Positions 17,145 to 20,672 of a DNA stretch of 20,672 bases are shown here, one piece after another. This DNA comes from Syntrophaceae bacterium UBA1163 (GTDB lineage: Bacteria; Desulfobacterota; BSN033; UBA1163), in NCBI GenBank assembly GCA_002311635.1, contig DBZJ01000094.1:1-20672 (forward strand). The letters are read 5' to 3'. Under the pieces are notes generated by a model. The model did not search any database. It saw only the letters and a program-made list of their open reading frames with translations, and was not told the origin of the DNA. Made by a program: the position numbers and the translations under genes. Position 1 is the stretch's first letter. Each line of letters opens with the position of its first letter.

Positions 17145-18191
17145 ATGGAATTTCAATATCCTTTCGCCACAACAGGAATCGGGTCCTTCCCGCATCAGGA
17201 TGAGAAGGAGGTCTTCGGACTCATCCTCAAAAACTTCCCTGAAATCCCATTCTGGCCCCAGCTGCCAAAACGGTCTTTTCTGGAAGGAATGGTCGTTCAA
17301 TACTCCGAGGGATTTCCCTCCTTAAGATGGAATGAAAAGGAACAAAAGGTTTGGATTGAGACATCTCAGGGATTCGAGAAAGAAATCGAGAAATTCTATC
17401 AGCGTTTCGAGGGGAATGATCTTGAGCCTTTTCAGATCACGAAGGATTTTGCAAGAGGACTCGGGATCTTAAAAGACCTTTCGTCAAAAGACCCCCGAAA
17501 GAGGATAAAATATATCAAGGGCCAGATCACAGGGCCGATCACGTTTGGTCTCGCCCTGGCCGATCAGGAGCAGAAACCGATCTTTTACGACCCGTCTTTA
17601 AGAGACATCCTGGTCAAACACCTTTCATTGAAAGCCCGGTGGCTGGAAAAGAAGTACCATGACCTTTTTCCCGGTATCCCAACGATCATCTTTTTCGACG
17701 AACCCTCCCTCTCCTCGTTCGGCTCTGCCTTTTCAGGCCTGAACCGGGAGGATGTCGTTCGTTCTCTGAACGAATGCTTTGACGCGGTGAAGGGGTTGAA
17801 GGGGGTCCACTGCTGTGGGAATACGGACTGGAGTGTGCTTCTCTCGACGCACCTCGATGTGCTCAGTTTCGACGCCTATGATTATCTGGAGACGCTCTCC
17901 CTCTATCCAAAAGACTTAAGAGCGTTCTTAGAAAGAGGAGGTATTCTCGCTTGGGGCATTGTCCCGACAAGTGAGGCTGTTATCAAGGAGGATGCTCAGG
18001 GTTTGGTCAAGCGTTTTAAGAAGGGTATTGAAAGCCTAACCAAAAAAGGAATCAATCCTGCCCTGTTACAGAGAGCCATCATCACTCCCAGTTGTGGAAT
18101 GGCCTCGCTTTCCGTTCCTTTGGCTGAAAAGGTTTGTCGGCTCACTGCAGAAGTCTCAGAAAGGCTTCGGGACTCTTTGCCGGGTTCTTAA
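17145..18191 (+). CDS. Core MetE-like methyltransferase (UROD/MetE family)
   Basis: 348 residues, matching only the C-terminal catalytic barrel of cobalamin-independent methionine synthase (full MetE is about 750). The N-terminus TTGIGSFPHQD is the usual MetE-barrel start. Zinc ligands are visible as His222 and Cys224 (VHCCGN) and Cys317 (TPSCGM). The third MetE ligand, a Glu, seems to be Asp243 (LSFDAY). Core MetE proteins of anaerobes are known to take the methyl group from a corrinoid (methylcobalamin or the corrinoid iron-sulfur protein) rather than from methyltetrahydrofolate. Whether this paralogue makes methionine or handles another thiol is unknown. It is a single gene divergent from groES, with a weak ribosome-binding site, and the 3' end faces the flavodoxin gene. 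Confidence 0.8.
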   Translation: MEFQYPFATTGIGSFPHQDEKEVFGLILKNFPEIPFWPQLPKRSFLEGMVVQYSEGFPSLRWNEKEQKVWIETSQGFEKEIEKFYQRFEGNDLEPFQITKDFARGLGILKDLSSKDPRKRIKYIKGQITGPITFGLALADQEQKPIFYDPSLRDILVKHLSLKARWLEKKYHDLFPGIPTIIFFDEPSLSSFGSAFSGLNREDVVRSLNECFDAVKGLKGVHCCGNTDWSVLLSTHLDVLSFDAYDYLETLSLYPKDLRAFLERGGILAWGIVPTSEAVIKEDAQGLVKRFKKGIESLTKKGINPALLQRAIITPSCGMASLSVPLAEKVCRLTAEVSERLRDSLPGS

Positions 18192-18269
18192 ATAATGTTA
18201 CGAACAAGAAGGGGCGAGGATGTCAAACGCTTCAGTCAAATGGTGTTTCCCGGGGTAAAAATTATTTGT

Positions 18270-18293
18270 TTTGTGCGCTCGGCAGCGCACGAA
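18270..18293. terminator. Hairpin between convergent genes
   Basis: GTGCGCT-CGGC-AGCGCAC (18273-18290) is a perfect 7-bp stem that extends to about 10 pairs with one wobble. It sits between the MetE-like and flavodoxin stop codons. Only short T-rich stretches flank it, so terminator function is probable by position rather than by full structure. Confidence 0.5.
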
Positions 18294-18302
18294 CAGTTGA
18301 GC

Positions 18303-18770
18303 CTATTTTTTGGAAGCCCTGCTGCTTATGTTTTTCACCAGTTCCTGACCAAGCGCAAGGCACTTTTTCTTTGCCTCGTTGGTAATGGGACGGTCACTCC
18401 TTACCGTCTCCCCCTTCTGCTGGAAGAAGCGTTGAGCAAGGGATTCCAAAGGCTGCTTGACTTTCCCTCCGCCGCCACAGGAAAAGAAAAGGACAGCCGG
18501 TTTTCCTTTGACAGTCTTGCCTGATTGATCCCACAGGTAAATATCGTCAAAAAAGGTCTTCACCGTGCCCGCGACGTATGAGAAATAGTCGGGGGTCCCG
18601 ATCGCAACCCCATCGGCGGACAAAAATTCTTCCAGGGCGACCCGCCGCTCGTTGGTGTTAATCAGGTGAACTTCAGCCCCGGCTCCCCGAGCTCCCTCTG
18701 CAAGCGCTTCAGCAAGCGACTTCGTATCCCCGTACTGCTGACTATGATAGATCACGATAATTTTCCCCAT
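18303..18770 (-). CDS. Flavodoxin-like / NAD(P)H-dependent FMN reductase family protein
   Basis: 155 residues with a flavodoxin fold: MGKIIVIYHSQQYGDTKSLAEAL is the first strand and FMN-phosphate loop (H-S-Q-Q-Y-G-D-T-K). GTPDYFSYVAGTVKTFFDDIY is the second flavin loop of the WrbA/NAD(P)H-dependent reductase type, and AVLFFSCGGGG follows. It is a single-domain electron carrier or small quinone/iron reductase; the partner is unknown. The ATG is preceded by AAGGAGG at 6 nt, a strong site. It lies 193 bp downstream of the carboxyltransferase on the same strand and converges with the MetE-like gene. Confidence 0.85.
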   Translation of the reverse strand: MGKIIVIYHSQQYGDTKSLAEALAEGARGAGAEVHLINTNERRVALEEFLSADGVAIGTPDYFSYVAGTVKTFFDDIYLWDQSGKTVKGKPAVLFFSCGGGGKVKQPLESLAQRFFQQKGETVRSDRPITNEAKKKCLALGQELVKNISSRASKK

Positions 18771-18963
18771 CGTCTTCCTCCTTACGCTCTAATGTTTAAT
18801 GAAGATATTTATTTTCGGATGTTTTGAATTCCGCATTCTAAAATTCTTCACTCTCCCCATCCCCGTGTCTCCGCGTCTATGTCTGGGGTTTGCTTCGGTT
18901 TCAATCCGCATTCCGCACTCGGCTTCTCCGTTTCTCCCTATCTGCCTGACGGAGGGCCCACGC
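18771..18963. other. Spacer with degenerate repeat wording
   Basis: AT-rich near the flavodoxin gene and GC-richer near the carboxyltransferase. On the minus strand it reads like the repetitive intergenic wording of this genome group (CGGAATGCGGATTGAAACCG, GCGGAGACACGGGGATGGGG). GCATTC/GAATGC elements recur. No gene or clear promoter is visible. Confidence 0.35.
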
Positions 18964-20592
18964 TTACCAAGGATCGACGAAAGAATGGCTTCCCCCCTCG
19001 ACGGGCGCAGCGGGAACGGAGGGCAGGGCCTGCAGAATCCATGACCGCGTATCCGCCGGGTCAATCACCGCGTCGATTTCGAGATAAGACGCCATATTGA
19101 TCGCCTTTCCCCGCTCATACGACTGGGCGACGAGTTTCTCGTAGAGGGCTTCACGTTCCTTCGGGTCTTCAATCGCCTCAAGCTCCTTTTTGAATCCGGC
19201 CTTGACTGCGCCTTCCAGGCCCATGGCGCCGAACTCTCCGGTAGGCCACGCGATCGTAAACGAACTTTCATGGAAACCGCCCTTGGCCATGGCCATCGCA
19301 CCGAGGCCGTATCCCCTGCGCAGAACGACCGTAACGTAAGGCACGCTCAGGTGTGAACCGATCACAAACATGCGGCAGACGTGGCGCACCTGAGCGCGCT
19401 TCTCGATCTCCGGCCCCACCATGAACCCCGGCGTATCGCACAGAGACAGGATGGGCAAGCCATGGACGTTGCACAACTGCATCAATCGCGCGGCCTTATC
19501 AGCCCCTTCGGCCTCAATCGCTCCGGCCATGTACATGCAGTTATTCGCGATCACGCCGAATGGCCGGCCTTCGATGCGCAGAAACCCCGTCACCATGCTG
19601 GGGCCGAATTTGGGCCGCATTTCCAGAAAGGAATCGGCGTCCGCAACGGCCCTGATGACCTTCCGTACGTCGTACGCACGGCGGCTTTGTTCCGGAATCA
19701 GCGTGCGAAGAAGACGTTGATCGGATGCCTCCCATCGGGAGGTCGTTCCCTGAAAATACGAGAGATATTTCTTGGCGATTGCAACCGCCTCCTGATCACC
19801 GCGGACGGCAATGTCGACGACGCCGTTTTTCGTCTGCACGTCCATGGGTCCTACGTCCTCGGGTTTGAAGACGCCGAGCCCGCCTCCCTCGATCATCACG
19901 GGGCCGCCCATACCGATGTTGGAGTTCTCCGTGGCGATGATCACATCGAAACATCCAAGCAGGGCGGCGTTTCCGGCAAAACAGGGGCCTGAGACGATCC
20001 CGACCATGGGGACCCTGCCGCTCAGCCTGGCCATGGAGCTGAACGTGGAGAGATCGAGGCCTGCGATCACGACCCCGTAGGCATCGACGTCGCCCGGCCT
20101 GCCGCCCCCGCCTTCGGCGAAGAGAATGAGGGGAAGGCGCTGTTCATGAGCGAGCTTCAGCATCCGGTCCATCTTTTTATGATTGAAAAACCCCTGCGTG
20201 CCGGCCAGCACCGTGTAGTCGTAGGCCATGATCATGCAGCGGGCCTTGTCTTCTCCGAAGAGAGAGCCATTGACCTGGCCGATGCCTGTGATGAGGCCGT
20301 CGGCCGGGGTTCTGCCCATGAGATCATCCAATGACCGCCTTTGGCGTTGCGCCGCGATGGCCAGGGCTCCATATTCGATAAAATGGCCCGGATCGCAAAG
20401 ATCCGCCACCTTTGCACGCGCCGTTCTTTGGTTTCTTTCCTCCATACGGCGCACGGCTTCGGGGCGCCGTTCATCCAATCCTACCGCATGCCTTTCGATC
20501 ACCTCGGCAAGATCGGAACGTATGGGATCCAAATTGTTTCCCATCTCTGTGGGGCTTTTTCCCGCCCCCTCTTCATTGTCCTTCGGTTTCAT
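18964..20592 (-). CDS. Acyl-CoA carboxylase, carboxyltransferase (beta) subunit
   Basis: 542 residues with a full carboxyltransferase domain pair. The N-terminal half has RTARAKVADLCDPGHFIEYG, TPADGLITGIGQVNG, an oxyanion segment GPCFAGNAALLG, and IGMGGPVMIEGGGLG. The C-terminal half has GFLRIEGRPFGVIANN, CDTPGFMVGPEIEKR and RRGYGLGAMAMAKGG. It moves carboxyl from carboxybiotin to an acyl-CoA such as propionyl-, methylcrotonyl- or geranyl-CoA; the substrate is not readable. GPEIEKRAQVRHVCRMF departs from the usual PccB wording, so it belongs to a side branch. No biotin carboxylase or biotin carrier is encoded here; they may lie beyond the right edge or elsewhere. ATG 20592 has AAGGTGGAAGG upstream. 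A sampled line has 60% G+C, above the rest of the window. Confidence 0.9.
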   Translation of the reverse strand: MKPKDNEEGAGKSPTEMGNNLDPIRSDLAEVIERHAVGLDERRPEAVRRMEERNQRTARAKVADLCDPGHFIEYGALAIAAQRQRRSLDDLMGRTPADGLITGIGQVNGSLFGEDKARCMIMAYDYTVLAGTQGFFNHKKMDRMLKLAHEQRLPLILFAEGGGGRPGDVDAYGVVIAGLDLSTFSSMARLSGRVPMVGIVSGPCFAGNAALLGCFDVIIATENSNIGMGGPVMIEGGGLGVFKPEDVGPMDVQTKNGVVDIAVRGDQEAVAIAKKYLSYFQGTTSRWEASDQRLLRTLIPEQSRRAYDVRKVIRAVADADSFLEMRPKFGPSMVTGFLRIEGRPFGVIANNCMYMAGAIEAEGADKAARLMQLCNVHGLPILSLCDTPGFMVGPEIEKRAQVRHVCRMFVIGSHLSVPYVTVVLRRGYGLGAMAMAKGGFHESSFTIAWPTGEFGAMGLEGAVKAGFKKELEAIEDPKEREALYEKLVAQSYERGKAINMASYLEIDAVIDPADTRSWILQALPSVPAAPVEGGSHSFVDPW

Positions 20593-20672
20593 ATTTTTTT
20601 ACCTTCCACCTTTTCTCAGTTTCTCCTCCAGCCATATGCGCCGGAGGGATTATTCCGTTACGCCTTTGCCTT
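20593..20672. other. Upstream edge of the carboxyltransferase gene
   Basis: Only 80 bp are available. They hold the purine-rich ribosome-binding region (minus strand AAGGTGGAAGG) and no other feature that can be supported. Confidence 0.4.

Noticed and set aside
18195..18524. Plus-strand frame across the MetE-like/flavodoxin junction
   Set aside because: It starts in the spacer, lacks a ribosome-binding site and overlaps the flavodoxin gene antisense; the translation looks random.
19381..19992. 203-codon plus-strand frame opposite the carboxyltransferase
   Set aside because: Antisense shadow in a GC-rich gene whose minus-strand product has full carboxyltransferase motifs.

Overview
The window looks like a chromosomal segment of an anaerobic, respiring bacterium, most probably a Desulfobacterota (deltaproteobacterial) lineage. 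The reasons are three large multihaem cytochromes c in 8 kb, a Rex redox repressor, a DUF6178-type protein beside groESL, a corrinoid-style core MetE relative, a likely selenocysteine codon, and AT-rich plus palindromic intergenic repeats of a kind I associate with that group. Taxonomy is inferred from gene content only. No tRNA, rRNA, CRISPR array, transposase or phage gene was seen.

Region 1 (1-7714) is a redox and electron-transfer block. rex (minus) has its own sigma70-like promoter and a near-perfect Rex operator over its ribosome-binding site. Upstream of it on the same strand is a membrane-anchored cytochrome with 16 CXXCH sites and two expanded haem motifs. Divergent from that, on the plus strand, run a secreted DUF1684 protein and then a gene that looks interrupted by an in-frame TGA. 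I read it as one gene, 4048-5631: a UshA-like metallophosphatase-fold domain with a Cys-Gly-Sec motif, followed by a tetrahaem cytochrome c554-type domain. A 10-position hairpin with a GG-starting loop begins 8 nt after the TGA, with the loop 18 nt from it, as expected of a bacterial SECIS. Convergent to this gene is a CbcL-like protein, a nonahaem cytochrome c fused to a membrane cytochrome b. Together these could carry electrons from the quinone pool to periplasmic or extracellular acceptors, with Rex sensing NADH/NAD+.

Region 2 (7872-13174) is mixed housekeeping: PrmA-like methyltransferase (minus), then FmdB-type zinc ribbon, ABC-F ATPase, nitroreductase and a crotonase-family enoyl-CoA hydratase (all plus). 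A roughly 230-bp imperfect palindromic repeat lies directly against the ABC-F start. The crotonase has a very good promoter with a perfect 8-5-8 inverted repeat over the -10 box.

Region 3 (13255-17144) is groES-groEL followed by a DUF6178-family gene, all minus, with a nested palindrome between groEL and the DUF6178 gene. No CIRCE element precedes groES.

Region 4 (17145-20672) holds a core MetE-like gene (plus), then convergent to it a flavodoxin-like protein and an acyl-CoA carboxylase carboxyltransferase subunit (minus). By sampled lines the carboxyltransferase gene is richer in G+C (about 60%) than its neighbours (about 48%).
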